A stretch of DNA of 64,000 nt from contig NZ_JGZP01000002.1 in assembly GCF_000741785.1 (NCBI RefSeq), positions 21,716-85,715 on the forward strand, given 5' to 3'. The stretch comes from Bifidobacterium stellenboschense. GTDB taxonomy: Bacteria > Actinomycetota > Actinomycetes > Actinomycetales > Bifidobacteriaceae. Positions 51,454 to 60,532 of the stretch are shown one piece after another (position 1 is the stretch's first letter; every line of letters starts with the position of its first letter). The translations under genes and the position numbers were made by a program. Under the pieces are notes generated by a model. The model saw only the letters and a program-made list of their open reading frames with translations, searched no databases and was not told the DNA's origin.

Positions 51454-54090
51454 ATGAGCAGTGGCACGCAGATCGGCCGGATGCTGGCGGCGCGGTTCGC
51501 ACAATACGACGGCACGGTATACAGTGCCGGACGCATCGTGTTCTGGCACGACGAGCACGGCGAGTTCGCGGACCAACTTGATGGCATCGCAGGACCCGAC
51601 GCGGCGGACGACGCGTTGCGCGATGTGGAGGTCCTGCGGCTGGAACGCAACCCGTTCGCGTTGAAGCACCGCATGCTCATCGAACAACCCACCACGAAGT
51701 TCCTCGTCTACGTGACGGGCGCGCTGCCCGCCGACAAGGACAGATGGCTGCTGGACCTCGAACTGGCATACGGGCCATGGTTCACCGCCGACCGGCTGTC
51801 GATGATCGTCAACGAGATGTTCCCGCGCGAGGCCTCCTCATCCACGCGTGACACGTGGCTCGCCATCATGCGGCGTACCAAACCGTTCTTCGACGACGAC
51901 GTGCTCGTCGAAGCGTTGTCCCGACGCGTGAAGGCGGACGACGACGAACTCGACTTCCAGGCGGACATGGTCGCCGCGCTCCTCGACCTGCCGTCGGGGG
52001 AGCGGAGCCTCCAATCGATCTGGCGCGTGCTGCTCGCACAATACGCGGACGGCGACGCGGACGGCATCGAACGCATCACGGCGACGGGACTCGCCGACTA
52101 CCATTGGACCGGAACCCGAACCATCTACCGGTTCGACGCCGCGCGAGAACTGGAACACCCCACGGTCAAGGACTTCGTGCTCTGGCTGTTCCGACTGGCA
52201 TGGAACGGGTTCACCGACGCCGCACACGGCGCCGACTACTACGCGAACATCCGACGCGACTTCGACATGTGGCGCAACGACCCGCGATTCGCGACGACCA
52301 TGCGCGCCCTTGCCGAAGACGTGTTCTCCGAACTCAACCTCGAATCCGAAGTCACGGGCATGGGCGCCGAGGAACTGGCGTCGCACGACATCTTCCGTGA
52401 AGTCGACGACCACCTCGTGGCGTTGCTGTACGAGGCGCTCGGCAACGAGAGCATCGCGGACGGCGACGTGCAGCGCGTCGTCGCCTCCCGACGCTACGGC
52501 CTCTGGCATGACGACTTCGCCAAGAATTACGCGATCATCGCCGCCGCCAGCGCGTTGCGCGCCCGGTTGCGCGAGGCCCGCCCCCTCATCGAATCCATCG
52601 CATCTCCCGAAGGCGGATTCCGTCTCTACGCTGATGAACTGTACCGGGTCGACGGCTGCTACCGCCGGCTCATCGCCACATGGAAGGACGGCGGCCGTCC
52701 GCTCGCCGGCAATCCGATCGCGGAGGATCTGGAACGCGAATACGCCCGATACCAGAAGGATCTGAGCGTCACATGGCAGAAGCAGGTCGACGCGATGCAC
52801 GACTGGTCGATCGACGGCATCCCCGCGCAGGCCGGCTTCTACACGCGCAACGTGAAGAAGGTGACCGACGCCGGCAGGAAGATCGCCGTCATCATCTCCG
52901 ACGCGCTGCGCTACGAGGTCGCCGAGGAATTCCGCGAGCGGCTGGTCGCGCAAAGCCGCTGGAACGCCGCCATCGAAGCGCAATTGGGCGTGCTGCCCTC
53001 CTACACGCAGCTCGGTATGGCCGCGCTGTTGCCGAACACGGTCCTCGCGTTGAACCCGACCGACCATTACTGCGTGCTGGCGGACGGAAGAGCCACCGCG
53101 GGCATGGAGGCGCGATCCGCTATTCTCGCCGCTGTGAACGGCAAAGCCGTGAAAGCCGAAGAGCTGCTCAACATGAAACGCGACGAATACCGCGATCTGG
53201 TGAAATCCTGCGGCGTGCTCTACGTCTACCACAACGTCATCGACGCGACCGGCGACGATCCGGCGAACGAATCCAACGTGCTCGCTGACTGCAGTCGGGC
53301 GCTGAACGAACTGGACACCATCGTCAAACGACTCGCCAACGCGAACGTGACCAACATGATTGTCACCGCCGACCACGGATTCCTCTACCAGAACCACGAC
53401 GTGACCGATGCCGAATGGCTGAGCGACCAACCCTCCGGCGATGCAATCTGGCAGAGGAAACGCCGCTTCGTCACCGGCTCGGACCTCGCCCGCAAACCCG
53501 CGTTCACCACGTTCACGGCCGCGCAGGTCGGTCTGTCCGATCCGAACGACGAACACGTGACCATCCAAGTCGCCAACGGACTGCACCGGATGCGCCTTCA
53601 AGGCTACGGCGTACGCTACGTGCACGGCGGCGCGGCACTGCCCGAAATCGTCGTGCCGGTCGTCCACATCAACAAAGGACGCTCCGCTTCGGACGACGCG
53701 CGACCGGTGGAATTCCGCATCCTGCAGAACACGGACCGCATCACCACCGGACAGATCACCGTCGACTTCCTGCAGACCGAGCCCGTCGGCGGCAAGATTT
53801 CCGAACGCACCATACTCGCCGGACTATGGGGCGTGGAACCGGACGGGCACGCCACGCTCATCTCCAATGAGGTGCCGCTCGCCTTCGCCTCCACGTCCAA
53901 GGACCCGGCCGACCGGCATGTGCCCGCCACGTTCCTGCTGACCACGGACGCCACACGGTTCAACAACACCGTCATCGAGCTGAGGCTCAGTGAACGGATC
54001 GAAGGCTCCAGCCAGATGCGCCGGCTCGACACCACGGCGGAATACCGACTCCAACGTGGGCTTTCGTTCGACGACGGATTCGACTTCTGA
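51454..54090 (+). CDS. pglZ: BREX phosphatase-superfamily protein PglZ (BrxZ)
   Basis: The ATG at 51454 (MSSGTQIGRMLAARFAQYD) follows a strong GGAGGAAGG site and gives 878 residues. The N-terminal half is helical and BREX-specific. The alkaline-phosphatase-like PglZ domain starts near residue 470 with KIAVIISDALRYEVAEEF, whose Asp is a metal ligand. The second metal motif VTADHGFLYQ is at about 640, and a conserved HGGAALPEIVVPVVH segment follows. PglZ is required for type I exclusion; phosphodiesterase or nuclease activity has been reported for some homologues. It restarts the BREX core after the four-gene insertion, with its own operator-like upstream region. Confidence 0.92.
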   Translation: MSSGTQIGRMLAARFAQYDGTVYSAGRIVFWHDEHGEFADQLDGIAGPDAADDALRDVEVLRLERNPFALKHRMLIEQPTTKFLVYVTGALPADKDRWLLDLELAYGPWFTADRLSMIVNEMFPREASSSTRDTWLAIMRRTKPFFDDDVLVEALSRRVKADDDELDFQADMVAALLDLPSGERSLQSIWRVLLAQYADGDADGIERITATGLADYHWTGTRTIYRFDAARELEHPTVKDFVLWLFRLAWNGFTDAAHGADYYANIRRDFDMWRNDPRFATTMRALAEDVFSELNLESEVTGMGAEELASHDIFREVDDHLVALLYEALGNESIADGDVQRVVASRRYGLWHDDFAKNYAIIAAASALRARLREARPLIESIASPEGGFRLYADELYRVDGCYRRLIATWKDGGRPLAGNPIAEDLEREYARYQKDLSVTWQKQVDAMHDWSIDGIPAQAGFYTRNVKKVTDAGRKIAVIISDALRYEVAEEFRERLVAQSRWNAAIEAQLGVLPSYTQLGMAALLPNTVLALNPTDHYCVLADGRATAGMEARSAILAAVNGKAVKAEELLNMKRDEYRDLVKSCGVLYVYHNVIDATGDDPANESNVLADCSRALNELDTIVKRLANANVTNMIVTADHGFLYQNHDVTDAEWLSDQPSGDAIWQRKRRFVTGSDLARKPAFTTFTAAQVGLSDPNDEHVTIQVANGLHRMRLQGYGVRYVHGGAALPEIVVPVVHINKGRSASDDARPVEFRILQNTDRITTGQITVDFLQTEPVGGKISERTILAGLWGVEPDGHATLISNEVPLAFASTSKDPADRHVPATFLLTTDATRFNNTVIELRLSERIEGSSQMRRLDTTAEYRLQRGLSFDDGFDF

Positions 54091-54118
54091 AACAGACGAA
54101 CAGGCGTAAGGTGGGATC

Positions 54119-56329
54119 ATGGCAGACGACGAACAGCCCGACACGACCGTGACCGGAACGGATGACGTTCCGACGATGAACGACCTCGACCGCAAAGTGA
54201 CCGGTGAATTCTCCGGCTACACGGTGCGCAAGGATCTGGTCGGCAAAGTCAAAGGCAACGCGCTCGTACCCTCATACGTGCTCGAATACCTGCTTGGCAA
54301 ATACGTGACCACCACCGATTCGGAAAGCGTACGGGCCGGGGTGGAACGAGTGCGGGCCATCCTTGCGGACAACTACGTGCACCGTGAGGAAGCCAACCTC
54401 ATTCAGTCGAAGATTCGCGAGAAAGGCCGATATCAGGTCATCGACAAAGTGCAGGTGACGCTCAACGAGAAGCTCGACCAGTACGAGGCCATGTTCGAGA
54501 ACCTCGGCATCAGCCGGGTGGTCGTGGACTCCGACACGGTCAAGAAGAACCCGAAGCTGCTGGTCACCGGCATCTGGTGCATGTGCACGCTGGTCTACGC
54601 ATATTCAGGGGACCCCAAGGACGTTCCGTGGAGGCTGCGCCGGCTCATGCCCGTGCAGATGTCGCACGACGACCGGGAGAACTATCTCGCGATGCGCTCG
54701 CGGTTCACTGCCGGTGAATGGGTCGACCTGCTCATGCAGTCGGTCGGATTCGAGCCTGCATTGTTCTCCGAACGAGCCAAACTCCTCCATCTGGTACGCA
54801 TGATTCCGTTCGTCGAACGCAACTACAACCTCATCGAACTCGGTCCCAAAGGCACCGGCAAATCGCACATCTACTCCGAATTCTCACCGCACGGCATGCT
54901 CATCTCCGGCGGCGAGGTGACCGCGGCGAAACTGTTCGTCAACAACTCCAGCGGACAGATCGGCCTCGTCGGCTACTGGGACACGGTCGCGTTCGACGAA
55001 TTCGCCGGCAAGACCAAGAAAGCCGACCGGGCGCTCGTCGACATCATGAAGAACTACATGGCGAACAAGTCGTTCTCGCGCGGCCGCAACACCATGCAGG
55101 CGGAAGCGTCCATGGCGTTCATCGGCAACACCTCCCACAACGTGCCGTACATGCTCAAGAACACCGACCTGTTCGAGGAGCTGCCGAAGCAATACCACGA
55201 TTCCGCGTTCCTCGACCGCATCCACTACTACGTGCCCGGCTGGGAGTTCGAGCAGATCCGGTCCGAGATGTTCACCGACGGCTACGGGTTCGTCGTCGAC
55301 TATCTCGCCGAGATCCTCCACAATCTGCGCGACGTGGACTACGCGTCGAAGTACGAGAAGTACTTCGCGCTCTCGCCCACGCTCTCCACGCGAGACAAGG
55401 ACGGCGTGCGCAAGACCTTCTCCGGACTCATGAAGCTCATCTACCCGTCCGGCGAAGCGTCGATGGAGGAGATGGAGCCGCTGCTGCGCTGCGCCATCGA
55501 AGGACGCAAACGCGTCAAGGACCAGCTGTGCCGCATCGATTCCACCATGGCCGAAGTCGACTTCTCATACACGCGCGCCGGTTCTCCCGACCCCATCGCC
55601 GTACACACGGTGGAGGAGGACGACTATCCGGACCTGTACTGGCGGGGGAGAGGCACCTCCGCCGTCTCTGCCAGTAACGATGAGATCCCGGAGGGGGAGA
55701 CGGCAATGGCCGGAGCAGTCTCCCCGGCCAAGCCTGAAACGCAACCCGCAGCGTCCTCCGGAAACGGCGGGGCGGGCGACCCCGCAGAAAAGACGCCTGC
55801 CCCCAAACCAATGAATCCGATCGAACGTGCCGCGGCCGCGGCCAAACCGGATCATCTTGAATTCGCCGAGGACCGTGCGGGCGTGACATACAACAGGCTT
55901 TTCGGGCCGTACGTGGCAGGCGCCTCCCGGATCACCGTCAAGGATCCCTACATCCGCAAAACCCATCAGATACGCAACTTCGTCGAATTCCTCGAAACCG
56001 TATTCACCTACACGGATCGGGCCGATGAGGTACACGTGCATCTCATCACCGCGTCTGATGCCGAGACCATGGATCGGCAGCTTGAGGATTTCACACAGGT
56101 GCAGAACACGTTCGGTCAGCTGGGAATCGTGTTCACCTACGAGTTCAGCGACACCGGGCACGACCGTTCCATCGTCACCGATACCGGATGGCGGGTGATA
56201 CTCGGTCGTGGACTCGACATCTACCAGTACTATGACGGCAACCGTCTCAACCCGCAGGTCCGGCTTCAGAAGCTGCGGAAGGTCAAGGAATTCGAAATCA
56301 CGTATGTGAGGAAGGATGAGGCCGACTAG
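54119..56329 (+). CDS. brxL: BREX AAA+ protein BrxL with C-terminal MITD1-like domain
   Basis: A 736-residue protein closing the BREX operon. The N-terminal and AAA+ region is typical BrxL: Walker A GPKGTGKSH (about 242-250), ISGGEVTAAKLF, Walker B VAFDEFAG (about 290-298) and IGNTSHNVPYMLKN. After an Ala/Pro/Gly linker (about 525-570) the C-terminus is not the Lon-like domain I would expect. Residues 579-725 instead read like the phospholipase-D-like C-terminal domain of human MITD1: YNRLFGPYV, DPYIRKTHQIRNF, HDRSIVTDTGWRV, LGRGLDIYQ. The partner or ligand of that domain in bacteria is unknown. AAGGTGGG precedes the ATG. Confidence 0.85.
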   Translation: MADDEQPDTTVTGTDDVPTMNDLDRKVTGEFSGYTVRKDLVGKVKGNALVPSYVLEYLLGKYVTTTDSESVRAGVERVRAILADNYVHREEANLIQSKIREKGRYQVIDKVQVTLNEKLDQYEAMFENLGISRVVVDSDTVKKNPKLLVTGIWCMCTLVYAYSGDPKDVPWRLRRLMPVQMSHDDRENYLAMRSRFTAGEWVDLLMQSVGFEPALFSERAKLLHLVRMIPFVERNYNLIELGPKGTGKSHIYSEFSPHGMLISGGEVTAAKLFVNNSSGQIGLVGYWDTVAFDEFAGKTKKADRALVDIMKNYMANKSFSRGRNTMQAEASMAFIGNTSHNVPYMLKNTDLFEELPKQYHDSAFLDRIHYYVPGWEFEQIRSEMFTDGYGFVVDYLAEILHNLRDVDYASKYEKYFALSPTLSTRDKDGVRKTFSGLMKLIYPSGEASMEEMEPLLRCAIEGRKRVKDQLCRIDSTMAEVDFSYTRAGSPDPIAVHTVEEDDYPDLYWRGRGTSAVSASNDEIPEGETAMAGAVSPAKPETQPAASSGNGGAGDPAEKTPAPKPMNPIERAAAAAKPDHLEFAEDRAGVTYNRLFGPYVAGASRITVKDPYIRKTHQIRNFVEFLETVFTYTDRADEVHVHLITASDAETMDRQLEDFTQVQNTFGQLGIVFTYEFSDTGHDRSIVTDTGWRVILGRGLDIYQYYDGNRLNPQVRLQKLRKVKEFEITYVRKDEAD

Positions 56330-56559
56330 TCTTTTCGCGCCGGATACCGGCGGAACGCGCCATTTCGCGGTTGTGTGGCCGAATCCCGTGCCGGCTAACG
56401 TGAGTCCGGGCCATTCCGGCGTTATCCGGCGGATTCCTGTGCCGGACAACCACGGAAACCGGGCGTATGCGGTTACGCGGCGGCAGGAGAGCTCCCGGCC
56501 GTCCAGAGAAGCCGCCGCCCGGCCGTCGATTGGGCTCCCCGCGTGTATTATCGTGCGGT

Positions 56560-59502
56560 ATGAGTGAGACCGAACCGAAGTTCCGTTACAACGCCGCTCT
56601 GGCGCAGGACATCGAAAACAAATGGCAGAAGAAGTGGGATGAGGAGGGCACCTTCTGGGCCGCCAACGTCTCCGGCGACCTGAAGGACGGCAAGGGCCGC
56701 AACGCCGAGGGACGCCCCTCCTACTTCGCGATGGACATGTTCCCCTACCCGTCCGGCAAGGGCCTGCACGTGGGCCACCCGCTCGGCTACCTCGCCTCCG
56801 ACGTGGTGTCCCGCTACCACCGCATGAAGGGCGAGAACGTGCTGCACGCCATGGGCTACGACGCCTTCGGCCTGCCCGCCGAGCAGTACGCCGTCCAGAC
56901 CGGCCAGCACCCGCGCATTACCACCGAGCAGAACATCGCGAACATGTCGCGTCAGCTGCACCGCATGGGTCTGAGCTTCGACGACCGCCGCACCTTCGCG
57001 ACCATCGATCCCGGCTACGTGCGTTGGACCCAGTGGATTTTCTCGCGCATCTACGATTCCTGGTACGACGAGGACGCCACGAACCCGTCCGGCACGAAGG
57101 GCTCCGCCCGTCCGATCTCCGAGCTCGTCGCCAAGTTCGAGAACGGCGAGAAGGCCATTCCGGGCCACGAGACGGACGGCAAGACGTGGGGCGATTTGAC
57201 CGAGGCCGAGCAGCAGGACATCCTCAACGACTTCCGCCTCGCCTATATCTCCAAGTCCCCGGTGAACTGGTGCCCGGGTCTGGGCACCGTGCTCGCCAAC
57301 GAGGAGGTCACCGCCGAAGGCAAGTCCGAGCGCGGCAACTTCCCGGTCTTCCAGCGTGAGCTGCGCCAGTGGTCTATGCGCATCACCAAGTACGGCCACC
57401 GTCTCATCGAGGATCTCGACGGCATCGACTGGCCGGAGAAGGTCAAGCTCATGCAGCGCAACTGGATCGGCGAGAGCCACGGCGCCTCCGTGCACTTCCA
57501 GGTCGAGACCCCGAACGGCACGCGCGACATGGAGATCTACACCACGCGTCCGGACACCCTGTTCGGCACCACGTTCGCCGTCGTCTCCCCGGAGCATCAC
57601 CTGCTTGAGGACGTGCCCGCCGAGTGGCCGGCCGAAACCCCCGAGGATTGGAAGGGCGGCTACGCCACTCCGGTCGAGGCCGTGAAGGCGTACCGTCTCG
57701 CCGCCGAATCGAAGACCGCGAAGGACCGCGTCGACGAGGCCGGCGAGAAGACCGGCCTGTTCACCGGCCTGTACGCCATCAACCCGATCACCGGCGCGAA
57801 GCTGCCGCTGTTCACCGCCGACTACGTGCTCATGGACTACGGCACCGGCGCCATCATGGCCGTGCCGGGCGGCGACCAGCGAGACTACGATTTCGCCGTC
57901 AAGTTCGGACTGCCGGTCATCTACACCGTCAAGCCGCTGCCGGAATCCGGCGACGACCTTGCGAACTACGAGGGCAAGGCGCCGTTCGTCTCCCACGACG
58001 GCATCGTCATCAACTCCTCCGTCGAAGCGACCAAGGCGAAGGGCGACGCGCTCTCCCTCGACGGCCTGCGCGTCGACGACGCCATCGCCAAGGTGAACGC
58101 GTGGCTGGAATCCGCCGGCGTCGGCAAGGGCACCGTCTCCTACCGTCTGCGCGACTGGCTGTTCTCCCGCCAGCGCTACTGGGGCGAACCGTTCCCGATC
58201 GTCTACGGCGAGGACGGCACCCCGCACCTGCTGCCCGACTCCGCGCTGCCCATCAACCTGCCGGACGTGCCCGACTACCAGCCGCGCACCTTCGACCCGA
58301 TGGACGCCGAATCCAACCCCGAGGCGCCGCTGAGCCGCAACGAGGACTGGGTGAAGGTCGAGCTCGATCTGGGCGACGGTGTGAAGACCTACTACCGTGA
58401 CACGAACACGATGCCGAACTGGGCCGGCTCCTGCTGGTACTACATGCGCTACATCGACCCGACCGACACGGCCCACATGGTCGAGAAGGACGAGTTCGAC
58501 TACTGGATGGGTCCGAACCACAACAAGTATTCGGGTGATGAGGGCGGCGTGGACCTGTACATCGGCGGCGTCGAGCACGCGGTGCTCCACCTGCTGTATT
58601 CGCGCTTCTGGCACAAGATCCTCTTCGACCTCGGCTACGTGGATTCCGCCGAACCGTTCCACAAGCTGTTCAACCAGGGCATGATCCAGGCGTACGCCTA
58701 CACCGACGACCGCGGCCAGTACGTGCCGGCCGACGAGGTCGTGGAGGGCCCTGCCGACGAGAACGGCGAACCCACGTTCACCTGGAACGGCGAGCACGCG
58801 AACCGCGAGTTCGGCAAGATGGGCAAGAGCCTCAAGAACATCATCACGCCGGACTACATGTACGAGAACTACGGCGCGGACACGTTCCGCCTGTACGAGA
58901 TGAGCATGGGTCCGCTCGACGAGTCCCGTCCGTGGAACACGCGCAACGTGGTCGGCGGCATGCGCTTCCTGCAGCGCCTGTGGCGCAACGTGGTCGACGA
59001 GACCACCGGCGAGGCGCACGTGAGCGAGGACGCGCCGGATATGAAGACCCTGAAGCTCCTCAACAACACGATCGCCGAGGTGACCGTGGAGATGGAGAAC
59101 ATGCGTCCGAACACGGCCATCGCCAAGCTCATCGTGCTCAACAACCACCTGACCTCCCTCAAGGCCGTGCCGCGCGCCGCCGTCGAGCCGCTGATCCTCA
59201 TGCTCGCGCCGATCGCCCCGCACATCTGCGAGGAGATGTGGCAGCGTCTCGGCCACGCCGAGTCCCTGTCCGCCGCGCCGTGGCCGGTCGCCGACGACAG
59301 GTACGTCGGTCAGGATACGGTCACCGCGGTCGTGCAGATCAAGGGCAAGGTGCGCGCCAAGCTCGAGGTCTCCCCGGACATCGACCCGGCCGAGCTGGAG
59401 AAGCTCGCGCTCGAAGCCGTCGCCTCCCGTCTCGGCGGCAAGGAGCCGCGCAAGGTGATCGTCAAGGCCCCGAAGATCGTCTCGATCGTCCCGGCCGAAT
59501 GA
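56560..59502 (+). CDS. leuS: Leucyl-tRNA synthetase
   Basis: The start MSETEPKFRYNAALAQDIE at 56560 gives 980 residues, typical of actinobacterial LeuRS. HIGH is read as HVGHPLGY in the segment MFPYPSGKGLHVGHPLGYL. The editing domain (about 245-430) includes TTRPDTLFG and GTGAIMAVPGGDQRDYDFA. The KMSKS loop reads KMGKSLKN. The class I C-terminal anticodon-binding and LeuRS-specific extension follow. It marks the conserved chromosome to the right of the BREX island; the 230-base gap between brxL and leuS shows no gene. Confidence 0.97.
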   Translation: MSETEPKFRYNAALAQDIENKWQKKWDEEGTFWAANVSGDLKDGKGRNAEGRPSYFAMDMFPYPSGKGLHVGHPLGYLASDVVSRYHRMKGENVLHAMGYDAFGLPAEQYAVQTGQHPRITTEQNIANMSRQLHRMGLSFDDRRTFATIDPGYVRWTQWIFSRIYDSWYDEDATNPSGTKGSARPISELVAKFENGEKAIPGHETDGKTWGDLTEAEQQDILNDFRLAYISKSPVNWCPGLGTVLANEEVTAEGKSERGNFPVFQRELRQWSMRITKYGHRLIEDLDGIDWPEKVKLMQRNWIGESHGASVHFQVETPNGTRDMEIYTTRPDTLFGTTFAVVSPEHHLLEDVPAEWPAETPEDWKGGYATPVEAVKAYRLAAESKTAKDRVDEAGEKTGLFTGLYAINPITGAKLPLFTADYVLMDYGTGAIMAVPGGDQRDYDFAVKFGLPVIYTVKPLPESGDDLANYEGKAPFVSHDGIVINSSVEATKAKGDALSLDGLRVDDAIAKVNAWLESAGVGKGTVSYRLRDWLFSRQRYWGEPFPIVYGEDGTPHLLPDSALPINLPDVPDYQPRTFDPMDAESNPEAPLSRNEDWVKVELDLGDGVKTYYRDTNTMPNWAGSCWYYMRYIDPTDTAHMVEKDEFDYWMGPNHNKYSGDEGGVDLYIGGVEHAVLHLLYSRFWHKILFDLGYVDSAEPFHKLFNQGMIQAYAYTDDRGQYVPADEVVEGPADENGEPTFTWNGEHANREFGKMGKSLKNIITPDYMYENYGADTFRLYEMSMGPLDESRPWNTRNVVGGMRFLQRLWRNVVDETTGEAHVSEDAPDMKTLKLLNNTIAEVTVEMENMRPNTAIAKLIVLNNHLTSLKAVPRAAVEPLILMLAPIAPHICEEMWQRLGHAESLSAAPWPVADDRYVGQDTVTAVVQIKGKVRAKLEVSPDIDPAELEKLALEAVASRLGGKEPRKVIVKAPKIVSIVPAE

Positions 59503-59662
59503 TTCGCCCGCGTTATCCGCGTCGCGTGTCCCGCGTGACATGTGACACGGATAGCACACAATAATTAGACAATCGCCGCGGCGAATGTGAAGGATTCTGA
59601 GGCTCTATCCACATTCGCCGGAGCGTTGGACTCGACGCCCATGCCTCATCCACAGTGGAGGC

Positions 59663-60532
59663 ATGGGCGTTCGTCATAGTGGAAACGAAAACGGTCGCAT
59701 CCGATACGACGGATACGGCAATGCCGACGGCATCGGAGGCGCCGGTGCCGTCGGTTTCGATGATGCCGTCGGATACCGTGATGCGGTCGGATACGAAGGT
59801 GTGGTCGGATACGGTTCGGCGGACGTGTCGACCGCGTACGATGCGTTCCCGTCGTATGGCGGGCATGCGGACTTCGCCGTGCCGCCGGTTTCGCTGCCTC
59901 CCGTCGCGGACGACGTGCGGCCGAAAGTCGCGCTCTCCGAACTGTCCGGCGTGCGCGGAACTGACAGGGACGAGCATTTCGCCGACCGTGCCCGCCATGG
60001 CCGACCGAGGTTAAGATTCGGTGCCACGCAGGCGCTGGCGATGATCCTCATCATGGTGATGGCCACCTGCGCGAGTCTCACCCTGCTCATACGACAGGCC
60101 GTGAACTATGCGGCAATCGAAGCGGCGTCCGGTACGTCGTCGGCCGCTTCCGGCGGTGGTGCGACGGAGAAAGACGACGGCGGGGGTACGCCATCGAACG
60201 GTACGACGGCGGGTCCCGGTACGACGGATGGGCCGACGTCGAACGGTTCAACGGAGGATGGCGCAGTGGGGGAGTCCGGCGGCGGGGCGGCAACCGGTTC
60301 CGGCACGGCGCCGGGGCAATCGCCGTCGCAGCCGACGGATACCCGCGTCGACCTGAACACGGCCACGCTGGAGCAGCTCGACGCCATACCCGGCATCGGT
60401 CCGGTCACAGCGCAGAAGATCATCGATCACCGTGCGACAATCGGACGGTTCAGCAGCGTCGACCAGTTGCTCGACGTGCCCGGCATCGGCGCGAAGACGC
60501 TGGAGAAGATCAGGCCGGAGGTGAAGGTCTGA
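59663..60532 (+). CDS. comEA: Competence protein ComEA
   Basis: A 289-residue DNA-binding protein of the competence/Tad DNA-uptake pathway. A long Gly/Tyr/Asp-rich cytosolic head (about 1-110) contains a short repeat of the form DAVGY (encoded by GATGCNGTCGGATAC-type repeats at 59756-59817). One membrane helix follows (about 118-142, ALAMILIMVMATCASLTLLI), then a Gly/Thr/Ser-rich spacer, and finally two helix-hairpin-helix motifs at the C-terminus (VDLNTATLEQLDAIPGIGPV and SVDQLLDVPGIGAKTLEKIR) that bind dsDNA. Its stop and the comEC start share one base. The long repetitive head is unusual for ComEA. Confidence 0.88.
   Translation: MGVRHSGNENGRIRYDGYGNADGIGGAGAVGFDDAVGYRDAVGYEGVVGYGSADVSTAYDAFPSYGGHADFAVPPVSLPPVADDVRPKVALSELSGVRGTDRDEHFADRARHGRPRLRFGATQALAMILIMVMATCASLTLLIRQAVNYAAIEAASGTSSAASGGGATEKDDGGGTPSNGTTAGPGTTDGPTSNGSTEDGAVGESGGGAATGSGTAPGQSPSQPTDTRVDLNTATLEQLDAIPGIGPVTAQKIIDHRATIGRFSSVDQLLDVPGIGAKTLEKIRPEVKV

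Noticed and set aside
56548..59559. A 1003-codon open frame on the minus strand opposite leuS
   Set aside because: Mirror of the LeuRS codon pattern; composition rich in Arg, Val, Gly, His and Asp without motifs.
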